Origin: Epiperipatus broadwayi
Taxonomy: Eukaryota; Onychophora; Udeonychophora; Euonychophora; Peripatidae
NCBI GenBank assembly: GCA_028023455.1
Contig: JAQFVV010006208.1
Span: 5,562,963-5,626,962, forward strand
Direction of reading: 5' to 3'
DNA: 64,000 nucleotides
Position 1 is the first letter of the stretch, and the number at the start of each line of letters is the position of its first letter. Made by a program: the position numbers and the translations under genes. This document shows, one piece after another, positions 30,724 through 42,362 of the stretch. The notes under the pieces are model-generated. The model did no database searches and was not told where the DNA came from. It was given only the letters and a program-made list of their open reading frames with translations.

Positions 30724-31175
30724 TTGTGTATAATCCAGTAAACCAAGACCAGAAATGTTTTTTTTTAATTATACAGTTTCAGGGACCCCACAATAAATCT
30801 AAAATCAAATGATTGTAAAGAAGCAGTCATATTTAATTCTAGTGTTATTTTTTTTTATTAATGTTATTTTTGAAAAAGACAATTTTGTCTTAAAATTATT
30901 TATAATATTTCACACTGACTTTAAACAAACTACGATAATGATTCAAAGTTTGTCGTGTTTAGTTGTTATAATATATATTTTAAAAACAAAATTGAAATAA
31001 ATCTTCTGAATGAAATTTATAATCGATTTATTATTTTTTTTTTAAACTTAATAACTAACACATATTCATTAAAATAAAATTGAAAAAAAAAAACCAAATA
31101 AATATTTCTAGGGCCGCTGAAACTGTACAATTTAAAAAAAAAAAAAACACTTCTGGTTTTGGATTATACATGAAT
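30724..31175. repeat. Inverted repeat pair around 320 bp of AT-rich DNA
   Basis: TGTATAATCCAGTAAACCAA, CCAGAAATG and ACAGTTTCAGGGACCCC on the left are matched by GGGCCGCTGAAACTGTACA, CACTTCTGGTTTTGGATTAT and ACATGAA on the right. The arms are about 65 bp and diverged. It is likely a degraded foldback or MITE; its ends are not defined. Confidence 0.65.
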
Positions 31176-31299
31176 ACCTTTTTTTTTTAAATAAATAAAA
31201 AACATTTTTCTCAACAGCATTAAAAATGTTAATCTTTTCATAATTAATAGTACAGCATAAAAACAAAATTAATTTTATAGAAGTATAGGTAGCTGAACA

Positions 31300-31630
31300 A
31301 AACATCACATGATCACTATCTCACGCTAGCACATAACTGTTAGTAAACAGGCGAAAACTCTCCATATAGTAGTGCCACCTTGTGCTAACCAGAGTAATCA
31401 ATGGATACCAGAAGGCTTGTACATAAAATCCCTATCCAGTGCCTACTCATCCAATATCCCCAGAATAGTTTCTGGTTCCTCACTGATGAAGGCCACAAGC
31501 CAGAAACTAGTCTGGGGATATTGGATGAGTAGGCACTGGATAGGGATTTTACGTGCAAGCCTTCTGGTATCCATTGATCACTCTGGTTAGCACAAAGTGG
31601 CACTACTATACGGAGTGTTTTTGCCTGTTA
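31300..31630. mobile_element. Foldback family B, compact palindromic copy
   Basis: CATCACATGATCACTATCTC, GGCGAAAACTCTCCATATAG, CAATGGATACCAGAAGGC and TGCCTACTCATCCAATATCC on the left meet their inverses on the right (GGATATTGGATGAGTAGGCA, CCTTCTGGTATCCATTG), with only about 40 bp in the centre. Because the arms are inverse copies, both strands give almost identical 72-residue open frames (31372-31603), which are therefore not genes. Confidence 0.9.
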
Positions 31631-31883
31631 ACTGAACAAACTAAAATGAAGCAGATAAAAGTGCAAACAAATCTAAAAATGAAATGTGATTAAATTGAAC
31701 AAGAAAAATCAGTTTATTATTGTTATTATTGTGTGTTAAAACTTGCAACAGCTACAATAGGGTTTAATAACATTCAGACTGATAATGCTTCTAAATTATG
31801 TATTTATTTTACATAATTATCACTTCAAATTTGATTTTTTTTTATTAGCATTATGTACAAGAAATGTTAAATTATCATATCAT

Positions 31884-32318
31884 TTACCACTTTCTTAAAC
31901 ACTATCAATATTCTTTATTTATATCAAAACGAACAGTTTCGACTATCCTGCAGTCATCATCAGAGCTACAATATTCAAATATATAATTATATAATTCACT
32001 TATACACATATTCATATACAAAATTAAATACACAAAATAAACAAAAATAAAATGTACATTTTAACCATTAATTATTTCCCATTTATTATTTTACTCTTAA
32101 AAAATTCTATCAATATTTATTTTATATTACTTTAATTTTTTTTTTAAAAAAAATTATTTATTATAATTATAAATTTTAACATTTATTCTACTATTTAAAA
32201 ATACATATTATTGTCATTTTATTTATATTATAAATCAACTTCAAAACTTTCCTTATTTTTGTTAAATATTTTATAATTATCATGATAAAGTGTTTAAGAA
32301 AGGTGTAAATGGTATGAT
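31884..32318. mobile_element. Foldback family F, second copy
   Basis: ATTTACCACTTTCTTAAACA at the left and GTGTTTAAGAAAGGTGTAAA at the right are inverse ends. CAGTTTCGACTATCCTGCAG, TCATCATCAGAGCTACAATA is the family block. Here the right inner block is missing, replaced by AT-rich DNA. An identical AGGAAAAGGAAGAAGAAG tail follows the right end in both copies. Confidence 0.8.
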
Positions 32319-33315
32319 ATGTTAAAGTAGAAATCAATACGTAGGAAAAGGAAGAAGAAGAAGACAATTATATTACTTCCATGAATGTTAAATTATTTTT
32401 GTAAAAAAATATATATATATAGACAGAAAATTAATTAAATTACTTTTGTTTAACTGGATTAAGTTGACAGCTTTTTTATAATTAGTTAATTGATTTTAAT
32501 GAAATAAATTTGATACTTATTATTGTTGCCAGTAGTTACGTTTTATTATATTTCTTTTTTAAAAAGTAGCAAAAAAAACTGTCATTTTAAAAAGATTTAA
32601 AAAAAATTAAACTAATCAATCTAAAAACTAAATTAAACTAATTTGAATTTTGTTAAAATAAGACATATTTAGGAAGATAGTGAGAGCGACACCTGTTCAA
32701 TTTTAAAAAATTATATGAAATTAATAAAAGCAATATGTGATATTGATTGTAACTGTTGCATGTTAAACTTCTGCTCCAAAGAAATACTCAAAATAAACTT
32801 TATTTTTCTAGAATGAAAGAAGTTTGCGGTTTTAATAAAAATTAAGATTCTGGAAATTATAATTTTAAAAAGTTACAATTTTTGTTAAATTTTGATACAT
32901 TGCTGCTGCCCCCACCCCCACTTTATAGTGGCTTTTAATTTTCTATACCCCATTTTCAAATAACACCACAATTTTGTAAAATAAAATAAAAAGAAGACAC
33001 TATTGAATATATTTTTTTAAATAATCTATTTTTATACATTTCGTTTTTAAAAATCAGTCCATGATTAATATGAAAAAGTTATAGATTAGAACCTTATTAA
33101 AATTTTATTCATGTTGTAGAAAAAGTCATTAAAGTTTTATTTTTCACAATTGTTTGAGGAAATCTTTTGCATATTGCTGTGTGTGGCATACACGTATATA
33201 TAATAAACTAAAATTGGTATTAGCTTTATAAAGTTTACTTCGCCAATATTAATTGCATAAATAAAATATGGTATATTTTGTCATTTTCAATGGCATCTAA
33301 ATTTTACTTACATTA

Positions 33316-33572
33316 AAATAACATATAAAAGCAATTTACCCGCTGAAGAAGAAGCTGTAAGTATCAACCAAAAAAAAATCAAATCAATTTAGGCCTAGTA
33401 TTTTCGAGGTTTTCCCTCATATTCATGGCCAAAATAAGTTATAAACATTGCTGTAATGTTATAAAATAATAAAATATGCGAATGCAAATTAATTTGTCCA
33501 TTTGATTTTTTTTGGTTGATACTTACAGCTTCTTCTTCAGTGGGTAAATCCCTTTTATATGCTATTACGTTT
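33316..33572. mobile_element. Palindromic element, about 257 bp
   Basis: AACATATAAAAGCAATTTAC, CCGCTGAAGAAGAAGCTGTA and AGTATCAACCAAAAAAAAAT on the left pair with ATTTTTTTTGGTTGATACTT, ACAGCTTCTTCTTCAGTGGG and AAATCCCTTTTATATGCT on the right. The arms are about 65 bp. Single copy in this window. Confidence 0.82.
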
Positions 33573-35838
33573 TTTGGGAGAAGTATTTTAAATTATTATT
33601 ACATTAAAATGTATATGCTATTTATAAGTTGACAGTCTGTCAATTTTTTTTCTAATAAATTGATAATTTCAACAGGGTTGTGATTTTAGAAAATGCATAA
33701 AAGTTGATCAATAAAATATTGATAATGTAAAAGTCAGGATTGGAGTAAACTAATGCTTGAAAATAAAAATAAGACAATTTGCTCTACATAAATACTCTTC
33801 ATGTAATAAAGATATATATATGAAAGATGATGACCTGGCCAACTGATGAGTGCTGGTTCAGCATGAAATGCATCTTGGGGGTTATTTGTCTTTTATTGTA
33901 TCTTTATTTATATGAAATTATTTATGAAATAAAAAAGAACGGAGAAATATGGAAGTATTTATGAAATGTAATTGTAACTGTAGTCAGCTTACTTTCTGAT
34001 ATTTTTAACTCTCCGTTTTCGTAGTCAGATATATGATTATATCTTGTAGTAATAAAATGATGAGTGATAACTACTTTGGCTTCTAAATCTATTTTTATAT
34101 TCCAATGTGTTCATCAGAAAAGGAATTGAAGTACAACTTAGACATTGGCAATCTCCTAGTAGCAGTTTTCATCTTCCTTTAGGTCTTAAATATTAAAAAT
34201 TGAAAATATATATGTTATTATAGTTTTAAAACCGCACTCATAGAAATAGAACTATCAAGAATTACGATTGATATAGCTGTTACTTAACGAAACTCATCTC
34301 CCATTGGAAGAAAGTTTATTAGAACAGATGGATGGACACAAGTGTTTTTGGAAAGGCAAGTCAGTCAATGAAAGAAGAATGCATGGTGTTGGATTCACTA
34401 TAAAATTTAATATATCTATTGTCGAAATTCCTCATTGTATCAATGAAAGATTAATGATCTTAAAACTTGCCTTGCATAGCGGTACTAAGGCTCATTTCAT
34501 TAATGTTCTGTGCTCTGATCTTAGATTCAGAGAAGGAACACTTTTATTCCTTGGATAGTAATATTAATGCACATCTACTTTGTCCAAAAGCTATAGGAAG
34601 TAATGGTATTGAAGTTGTAAATTCAAATATGGTTTATTATTGAATTTGTGCATAAACATGGATTGGCTATCATAAACACTTTGTTTAGTCAGAAAAACTA
34701 CTGCAAAGGAATATGGAGGCATTCATACTCAAAACAATGATGTTTAATAGATTACAATACGGTAAAGGTCAGAATACAAGAGAAGTTCACATTGTTTGAG
34801 CACTTATAAGCTCAGACTGATGGACAGATCGTAGATTATTAAGCTCTAAGATTGAAACGAAAGTTGCATTAAAAACGCATATTATTCCAATCGCATTCAC
34901 AAGAAAATTGATATTCATTCTTTAGAAGAATCTATTATATGTACTAAATTTCAATGGCTATTAAACACTAAAATTGCTGATTTTTTAATATCTTCAAGAC
35001 TGTCGCATTACTGAAGCATGGAATTCTCTTAAGGAGTGTGTTTTGGATACAAGTAAATCTTCTATTCTTAGGTTCACAAAAAGAAGAATGATGATTGGTT
35101 TTCTGACAATGATCATATTATTTGTGATTTAATTAAAAAGAAACATGGTATTCTCTGCTTGATAAAATAATTGATTAAATGTGGAACTTAAAAATAAACA
35201 TCTGATGGCAGAGGTTCAATAACTGACAAGAAGACTTAAAAAAGATTGATGGATTAAATTTGCAAAGAAAATAGACATTCGTTGATCGTAATCCTTCTAG
35301 ATCTTTTTTTGATGCTTGAAAGCAACATATGGACCTGAGAAAGGGTATTACAACTCTATTAAATCCAGCAATGACCTTCTGTTTTATGATGGCAGTAATA
35401 TGTTGGATAGGTGTAAAAAATATTATCTATCTACTCATTTATATTTAGATAAAGATATCCAGACTAATGAAGTCAAAACAGTTATTGGTAATCTTAAAAA
35501 TGGAAAAGCTTCAGCTCTTGATGAAATATCTGGAGAAGTTTTAACATATAGTGGTGATATGCTAGCTTTAAAAATATCGGAATTTTTTAAGAATGTCTGG
35601 AGTCATGAAATTGTGACATCTGATTTTAATTATGCTTTTATTATTCCAATTTTTAAAAATAAAGGGAATAGAGAAGATTATGCTAATTATCATGGAATAT
35701 CATTATGATCCACTACAGCATTGTTGAATAAGTTGCATCCAGTTAAGACTCAGTGTGAGTTTAGGGAATAAAGTAAAACTATGGATATGATTTTTCTAGA
35801 CAAATTCAAGAAAAGTGTTGAGAACACAGGAATGATTT

Positions 35839-36129
35839 TTACATTGATTTATTAATTTGGTCAAGGTACTTGATTCAGTTGATAGGGCAAAAAACAATTT
35901 TATTGTTTGAAATTAGTTTCTACATGATGAATTGAGAGGAAGTGTGATTTATATATTGCTTTTATTGATTTGATCAAGGCATTTGATTCAGTTAATAGAA
36001 TATGTCTACAGCATTGTTTAAATTCATTGATACTATACAGTTTCTACATTACGAAATGAGAGGAAGTGTGATTTATATATTGCTTTTATTGATTTGATCA
36101 AGGCATTTGATTCAGTTAATAGAACATGA
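35839..36129 (+). repeat. Tandem triplication of the RT motif-A segment
   Basis: AGTTTCTACAT followed by GAGAGGAAGTGTGATTTATA, TATTGCTTTTATTGATTTGA and CAAGGCATTTGATTCAGTTA occurs at 35915-36004 and 36039-36129, offset 124 bp and nearly identical. A more diverged version of the same motif (ATTTGGTCAAGGTACTTGAT) lies just upstream at 35845-35889. It lies inside the dead LINE and encodes the same ...KAFDSVNR residues. Confidence 0.85.
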
Positions 36130-36562
36130 CGTTTGAAATTAGTTGGTTGTCCATCAAAATTTATTCAATTATACAGCTTCTACATGATGGAATGAAAAGA
36201 AGAGTTGTTATGGCAAGGGGAAATCTGAGCCATTTGAAGTGAAAACTGATGTTAATCAAGGATAAGTATTTGCTCCAACATTGTCTTCAATTTCTATGAC
36301 GGTGATTTTTGGAATTGTTTATAGGTGGCTCAATCAGACAGGGATCAAGATGCCGTGCAAGTTTGACAGGGAATTTTTAATTTGAATTAATTAAAGGTAA
36401 AAATAAGTACTTAATCTTCTTGGATTCTGGAATTACAGTACGATGATGATTGTTTTGACAAATACTCTTGTCAGTGAACTTTCTTTGATATAAAGATTTT
36501 TCTTACCCAAAAGTATGAAGATGATTTACAAAATGTTCTTAATGGTTTGAATGCCATATAGA

Positions 36563-36765
36563 AATATCACATGATCATCATTTCTTATGCTTAGTCGAGC
36601 TGTTTACACAAAGGCTAAACTCTCCATATAGTAGCCCCACCAGTGCAAGCCAGAGTAATCAATGGATGTAAGAAGGTTTTACACAAAATCCCTTTCTAGG
36701 GCCTACTTATCCAATATCCCCAGACTAGTTTCTAGTTTGTGGCTTTCTTTGCCTCTGTGTAAACA
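36563..36765. mobile_element. Foldback family B copy inside the LINE
   Basis: AAATATCACATGATCATCAT, CTAAACTCTCCATATAGTAG, CAGAGTAATCAATGGATG, CTACTTATCCAATATCCCCA, GACTAGTTTCTAGTTTGTGG then a short right end CTTTGCCTCTGTGTAAACAT. It interrupts the reverse transcriptase C-terminal region, so it inserted after the LINE. Confidence 0.82.
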
Positions 36766-37344
36766 TAGAAAGATCTTGGTTTATTAATTAATGTTCAAAA
36801 AATCCCAGTTCTTTATCAACCAGATGGCTATTAACTTGAGAATAGTTCAAATACTTTGTTAGCTTTATAAGTAGAAAGATGGACTATTTCATCATAGGGA
36901 AATAACTACCTCAACTAAGTTATCTGTTATTTTACCTAATTTATTATATGGATGTGAAACATGGATATCATATCGATACAATAGAAAAGTTTCGTTTAAG
37001 GATGCTCAAAATTTTTAAAAATGCAATGGAAGACCATGAAACCAATCAATATGTATCTCGGCTTTCTGGATGTCATACATTATATTGAGTCTATTATTAT
37101 AAAAACACATCTTCATTGGATTGGACATGTATAAGAATAAACAACATAAGACTTCCTAAAGGGTGTATTATGATGAACTTGAATATGGATTTCATAGAAG
37201 AGGTAGGCCCTGTCTATATTATAAGGCTTAACTCAAAGACATTCTAAGGAAGTGCAAAATAATTTGGTTTTCATTGGGAAGATATGCAGAAATTAGAATA
37301 GATTGGAGAGAAGTTTAGGAAGAAAAGTTTTTATTAGTCATTCA

Positions 37345-37672
37345 TTAGACTAGATATTATCCAATAATGAATAAGCTCTCATGCGAGGTAGGAAATGGTT
37401 GCTTTCCACTTTTAACACCTTGTGGAAGGATGTACTTATAAACATATGATCAAAGATGTGTGAAAAGGATCTATGATCTCCAAGATCCACATTTTGTGCT
37501 GAGCTGATGCATACTGGTTCAACACAAAATGGGCATTTGGGGGATCAGATCTTTGGTGATATATTTATGATTACATCCCTCCACAAAATATTGAAAGTGG
37601 ATAGAAAACATTCCCTACCTTGCGTGAGAGCGATGTAATGAAAATTACACTATAGAAATATTAATTATTAAA
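37345..37672. mobile_element. Foldback family C copy
   Basis: The left side has GGTTGCTTTCCACTTTTAAC, TATGATCAAAGATGTGTG and the family-A-like GAGCTGATGCATACTGGTTC. The right side has CCCTCCACAAAATATTGAAA, GTGGATAGAAAACATTCC and TAATGAAAATTACACTATAG. It lies directly at the end of the LINE. Confidence 0.75.
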
Positions 37673-37931
37673 ACTTTTTAGAGTTTGTCACATGAATTAG
37701 TGTGGTTGTTTACTATGTTTTAATCAAAATATTCGATACTGTTCTATTAGATCATGTCAGTCACTTGATGGCATTGTTGCAATGCAAAAACATAAATATA
37801 ACGCTACCGAGCCCACTCCATTATTTGTGAAAGAATAATAATCATACGGGTTAACGTAATTAATTTATTTCTTTAATAAATTTTCTGGAACATTTATGTA
37901 AACATATGTTATTGCAAATATTCTATTATAG

Positions 37932-38121
37932 TAGAATTCCCCATGTACGCCAGCTCTGGCTGGCAAAACCATCACACACAGCCGCAAACTTTCAGAGTCT
38001 ACTAGCATTGCTTGAGAGACCTAATAGAACAATACCAAATATTCTTATCTTTGAAGTATATCCATGTTATGATAGGTCATCTGTAAGAAAGTGGGCACTA
38101 CGAGCAAAAATAAGTACTTAA
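37932..38121 (+). other. Orphan candidate exon, unidentified
   Basis: A frame with less AT bias than its surroundings follows a plausible acceptor (TATTCTATTATAG). It encodes IPHVRQLWLAKPSHTAANFQ, SLLALLERPNRTIPNILIFE and VYPCYDRSS. Then either the strong-looking donor TCATCT|GTAAGA (38083) ends it, or the frame continues RKWALRAKIST to TAA at 38119-38121. I recognise no family. It could be a terminal exon of another transcript, the end of an unrecognised transposon, or chance. Its phase does not match the last Ig/FnIII exon's possible donor. Confidence 0.3.
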
Positions 38122-38696
38122 GAATTAATGTTTTAATTTTTATGTAAGAAACAACTTTATAAAAACAAAAGTTCTTTGACAAGAGTATTTATCAAAATAG
38201 ATAGTAATAGAAAATAAGATCAAAGAACAATAGACAAGAAATTTAGTCAGTAAATAACTAAAAAGAATGAAAGGGCTTGAAAAATAAAGAAGATTGAATT
38301 TACGATAAAAATGAGCGACAGCAAAAAAATGTAGATAGACTGCAACGGTTTTTTATGCATTGTAGATTATAATTTCAAACTTAACTAAAAATTACCAAAA
38401 ACGTTATGGCAGATGAACTGTTTAAAAATTAATGGACAAAAAATAGAAAGCACAGGTGATAAAAATAAGAGTAGCTTTGACAACTTGTGAATACCTCAGA
38501 AAAAGTTTCAAAAAAAAATGTTATTGGAGAAAATTAACATATAAAAATCGTGCAAAAGATTATCTGAGATTATGAAAGTGGAATTTGCATTACTGGGTTA
38601 GATTATGTAAATGCAGTTTAGTTTTTGTGAATGCTTTCAAAAAGAACGAATAACTTTTTTTTTTTAAGCAATAAATTTAGATTTCTGATATTAGTC

Positions 38697-38990
38697 CATT
38701 CACCGTATACTGAATGTTTTTTACATATGTAAGTAGAGTGATTTGAGCTTACAATTTTTCAGTTTATATTTGTCTTCCACTCCATCTCAAACAGCTACTA
38801 CACATGACCACATACATATAAGCCAAGCACTGATTGTGTATATGTGGGGGAGGTTATGACCTGGTTCAATTGGTGAGTGCTGGTTATGCACGAAATATAT
38901 ACAATGGGAGATCATCTATCTGTTTTGCATGTATGTAGTCATGTGTATCGGTTGTTTGAGAAGATGAATATAGACTGAAAAATTATAGTC
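38697..38990. mobile_element. Foldback family A, diverged copy
   Basis: ATTTGTCTTCCACTCCATCT and TACACATGACCACATACAT on the left match ATGTATGTAGTCATGTGTAT and CGGTTGTTTGAGA on the right. The centre has GGTTATGACCTGGTTCA, GGTGAGTGCTGGTTATGC and GGGAGATCATCTATCTG. The outer ends are decayed. Confidence 0.7.
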
Positions 38991-39248
38991 AAATGTTAGA
39001 TGAAACCAAAATTCTAATTTTTGGTGCCATGCAGGACACAAACAAAAGGTGAAAATTCCATATATTATGAAAGGATATGATGTTAAAGAATGATATGATC
39101 CTAGCTTGCATTCACTTTCCTTTCTTACAAGTAATAATTAAATTAGTGAGAGGTAATACAAATTCATCTTCCACTTATGGGCACTAATCCCATGTTTTCT
39201 GATACCAGTAGCTGTGGAATGAAAATATGGTTAATTTTCCATTTCTGT

Positions 39249-39331
39249 GTTCGAATGGTCAGCACAGCCGCCTTACAAGCAGTTGTCCTGGGTTCATGGG
39301 TTCTCTTCCCAGCCGATGCTTATTGTGTGAA
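39249..39331 (+). mobile_element. tRNA-derived SINE copy 1, decayed
   Basis: It shows a box-A-like TTCGAATGGTCAGCACAGCC, the family core GCCTTACAAGCAGTTGTCC and a broken box B (GGGTTCATGGGTTC), then CCCAGCCGATGCTTATTG. It has no clear A-tail or target duplication. The frame over it (39177-39362) is a shadow. Confidence 0.75.
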
Positions 39332-39339
39332 ATCTGTTG

Positions 39340-41185
39340 CTTTTTTTATTTTATTTTTATGATTTCATCAATTGTTTATCAAGACATATCTGAATGCTAA
39401 TAAAAATATCGGGTTTAAAAAAAAGCTGTGTGCATGTAATAGTAGGTATTTAATTAGAAGGTGTTTGATTAGAGCTGTTCATCATTATATAAAAATGGAT
39501 GATTGTATAGTAATGAATTCTTCAAAATGGATAGCATATGACTTATACTGGAAGTTCATATCATTAAGATGTAATGGACAAATGATAGTCTTTCTGTGAC
39601 CCATTCTGCAAGAAGCAGGCATTCGTTTGTGAAACAAATTATCTCTACATGAAACACTTTGTTTTGATGAACTCCTGGTTAAAATAGCAAATTGAGAAAA
39701 TATATAATAAAACTATTTTATGAAGTTTAGTGATATTATAGGTAGTATCCATATCAAGATTATAGAGGTAGGATTTGAACTAAAAAATAGACTGCATGGT
39801 ATTGTTATCCATGGAATATTTCAAATATCAGGTATGCCCGCAAAGAGCAACCTTCACATTAATTACTTAGGTAACACAATAACTTAACATGGAGGATATA
39901 TAATAATCAAAATTTGAGATTGCCTAGAAATTAGTTCATCTTAATTGCACTCATCATTATTGTAATAATGTGCATCTTCTTAAATTTCTGGATTTACTTT
40001 GATTATTGATCAAATATATTCCAAACATAGTATATCTATTTGTGATTAAGTCAAATATTTTTTTTACTTTGGGGAAATATATATACTCTAGTTTGCTTGC
40101 ATGTGTAGCACAATTGTCCTCAAAGCCGTATATTGCTTTATCGAGGAAATGGAATGTCTAGCATAATCAACATAAATTTGCATATTGTTAACCTTATTAA
40201 CAGTTAAGCTATGATTATGAAGGCTGGACCATTCAAAGCGCTAAGCTCGTTCATTCTTATTTGTCTATTTGGTAACAATATACAGCTTTGAGGATCTTTG
40301 AAGATTATTCAAATGAATTTGCAATTATCATTTAGATAATTTTTTTTTTCATATTCAACATTTACAAACCTCCCAATACAAATTGGCCCTACCTATGTTT
40401 CCATATTTTTCTACACTTCCTGTATTTATACATTTGAACTCTCATATTGGTCTTTGTGGATTTGTAAATGAATATCAACTATATTATCAACTTTTAAAAT
40501 GAGACTTAAACAACATGGATATATTTTATAATGTCAAATAAGGAGGAATATTCCATTGAAGCAGATGTTAAAACAAACAATACATGATTTATGATGTGTT
40601 TAAACAAAAAAATGATTCCTCATCTCTTGAACTAATGATATTGAATCTTTTTCTTCATAACTAACATAAATCAAGTCTAGCTCTTGAAATCCACATTTCT
40701 GTAGTTTAAAGTTATTCTAATCCTAAATGCAATTTAAGGAAAGCTAACTGGAATCGATATACTGCATGTCTCCAATTCCCTATTGCTATGAGAAATTTAA
40801 TTCTCAAAAGTATATACTCTTTTTATACAATTACGTAATTCTAACAAACTTACAATGTTCAAGTTAATCTGAAATGGTTAATTAGACTATAATAAAGTCT
40901 TAAATGCACTAAGCCAGGTTTTAGGGACTATGCTAATATAGAGGCATATTTTTAAATACGCGTTCTTATTCAGTGTTATGATTCTGGCAGCGATCTGCTG
41001 AAAGCTGGCTCATTGCATGTAACACTTTCTTATAGTGTAATTTACCTTTCTCAGATTAAATTGAACATTACAAGTTTGTAAGATTATATGATAGATTTAA
41101 CAAATTTCATATCACCAACCAGCAATGCTCTTTATAGTCAATTTTTGTTTATCAAAGATCTGTAAATTGCTGAAAAACCTGTGAC
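39340..41185. other. AT-rich intergenic stretch without recognised genes
   Basis: A 75-residue open frame at 39372-39599 (KKLCACNSRYLIRRCLIRAV) has no recognisable motif and no splice context; it may be transposon debris. The remainder to 41185 shows stop-rich sequence and no repeat shared with other parts of the window. Confidence 0.4.
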
Positions 41186-41201
41186 AGAATATTGAAGAGA
41201 G

Positions 41202-41294
41202 TCAAGCGTTGGTGGCCGAGTGGTTAGCACAGCTGCCTTACAAGCAGTTGTCCCGTGTTCACATCCCGGCTGATGCTTTGACACATGAAAAAAA
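41202..41294 (+). mobile_element. tRNA-derived SINE copy 2 with target-site duplication
   Basis: It starts TCAAGCGTTGGTGGCCGAGT, with box A TGGCCGAGTGGTTAGC, core GCCTTACAAGCAGTTGTCC, box-B region GTTCACATCCCGGC and an A-tail. It is flanked by AGAATATTGAAGAGAG (41186-41201) and AGAATAGTGAAGGGAG (41295-41310), 14 of 16 identical. The head resembles a Leu/Ser-type tRNA, but no acceptor stem can close, so it is a SINE and not a tRNA gene. Confidence 0.9.
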
Positions 41295-41553
41295 AGAATA
41301 GTGAAGGGAGAACACAGAAACAAACTTTATAAGATCTGGTCACTTTTATATAATATTGGTGGATCTAAAAGTACCTCTAAAAGAACTATATTGCAACTGT
41401 CAATCGTAGATATTAGATTTCTAAATGCAAGATTAATATCAAATAAGAAAAAGCATTATTAGAACAATTTTAGGTTTCTCTTTCATAATATTTCTCGAAT
41501 ATGAATCTGATAAAATTAGTAAATATTAGACCACTTGAACTTACCTTTGATTG

Positions 41554-41900
41554 TTTTAAACAGGAAAGATCTTAGGAACAGATAGCATACTTCCAGAGTT
41601 TCTAATAAACTTAGGGCCTAAAGCCAAAGCATGGTTGATGAAGTTATTAGTAATATTGCAAAAATTATATCAATCTTGTCAAGCGTTGTTAGCCGAGAGG
41701 TCAGTGCAGCCGCCTTGCAAGCAAGCAGTTGTTTGCAGACGGTTGTTGCGGGTTCGCCTCCTGGCTGATGCTATGACATATGGAAAAAAAAAACTATATC
41801 AGTCTTAACTCGAAATAAATCTAGCATTGATCCAAAACATCTAATATTGGCACAAAGTAAGTCCTAATAAGTAAATTAAAATAAAAAATGGATTTATGAT
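41554..41900 (+). pseudogene. LINE reverse-transcriptase fragment interrupted by a SINE
   Basis: GKILGTDSILPEFLINLGPK then AKAWLMKLL matches the GKApGpDgI.PE.l...G..a...L segment at the start of non-LTR reverse transcriptases. A SINE splits it at 41678-41794, and a short continuation after the SINE includes LVLTRNKSSIDPKHLILAQS-like residues. Upstream and downstream parts are not recognisable. Its LINE family cannot be assigned. Confidence 0.6.
41678..41794 (+). mobile_element. tRNA-derived SINE copy 3 with target-site duplication
   Basis: GTCAAGCGTTGTTAGCCGAG starts the element. The box A and core GCCGCCTTGCAAGCAAGCAG are followed by an extra small duplication (AGCAGTTGTTTGCAGACGGT), box B GGGTTCGCCTCCTGGC and a poly-A tail. 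Flanks TATATCAATCTT (41666-41677) and TATATCAGTCTT (41795-41806) differ by one base. It is inserted into LINE sequence. Confidence 0.92.
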
Positions 41901-42362
41901 GAATGATTTATATATTCACACCCTCACTTCTAGACACTAGATTGGCTCATAAATTATCATTTGAGTTTGGAAATAAAATGGCTACTCTTATTTCCGTAAA
42001 GACTTATCTTGTTGCTGGGGTATGAGTATCGTTGCAGTTTTAAGATCTTATTTAACAGTGCTGGGGTGGAGGTTTGATTACCTTTTATATAGTTACAATT
42101 TAAACGTTGCACTTGTAATAAATATAGGGAGGGAAAAAAATATTAAATATAATAAGTTGTTTTTTTTTTTTTTGCTATATTATTCGGATTTAAAAATAAT
42201 TGTTTAATATACAGGATTTTAAATTAATAACTATGGTACTATTATTATTTAATTTTTATAATTATTACAATAAAGAAGAAAGAAACTAATTGATCAATGC
42301 TTACTTTTTTTAAATATTATATAATGATATTGTGCATATACAAAATAATAATAATAAGTTTA

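Larger units (their letters stand above)
29650..34200. other. Intergenic AT-rich DNA with four foldback elements
   Basis: After the poly(A) signal there is no supported exon. Palindromic units lie at 30081-30595, 30724-31175, 31300-31630, 31884-32318 and 33316-33572, with a family-A fragment at 33829-33900. The remainder (for example 32380-33310) is AT-rich with no visible feature. Confidence 0.55.
34222..37325 (+). pseudogene. Degenerate full-size LINE: endonuclease plus reverse transcriptase
   Basis: Order of recognisable pieces: endonuclease start (TALIEIELSR, IDIAV) at 34222; ETHLPLEESLLEQ and FWKGKSVNERRMHGVGF at 34280-34400, typical of APE endonucleases of RTE-like elements; DWLS and DYNTVK motifs to 34870; RT N-terminus YGPEKGYYNSIKSS, LKNGKASALDEISGEVL and FIIPIFKNKGNREDYANYHG at 35320-35707; motif A FIDLIKAFDSVNR near 35960 and again 36085; LQYDDDC at 36433 where YADD is expected; and C-terminal YGCETWISYR, HWIGHV, RRGRP to about 37250. 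Many stops and shifts are present. Family B is inserted at 36563-36765. Confidence 0.88.

Noticed and set aside
31372-31603. Two nearly identical 72-residue open frames on opposite strands
   Set aside because: They are the two arms of a foldback B palindrome read on each strand; the shared MP.CANQS.QW.PEGL start follows from inverted symmetry.
39372-39599. 75-residue open frame as a gene
   Set aside because: It has no motif or splice context, and nearby transposon remnants make a decayed element more likely.
41202-41294. tRNA gene
   Set aside because: The box A and box B pattern is present, but no acceptor stem closes, an A-tail follows and target duplications flank it, so it is a SINE.
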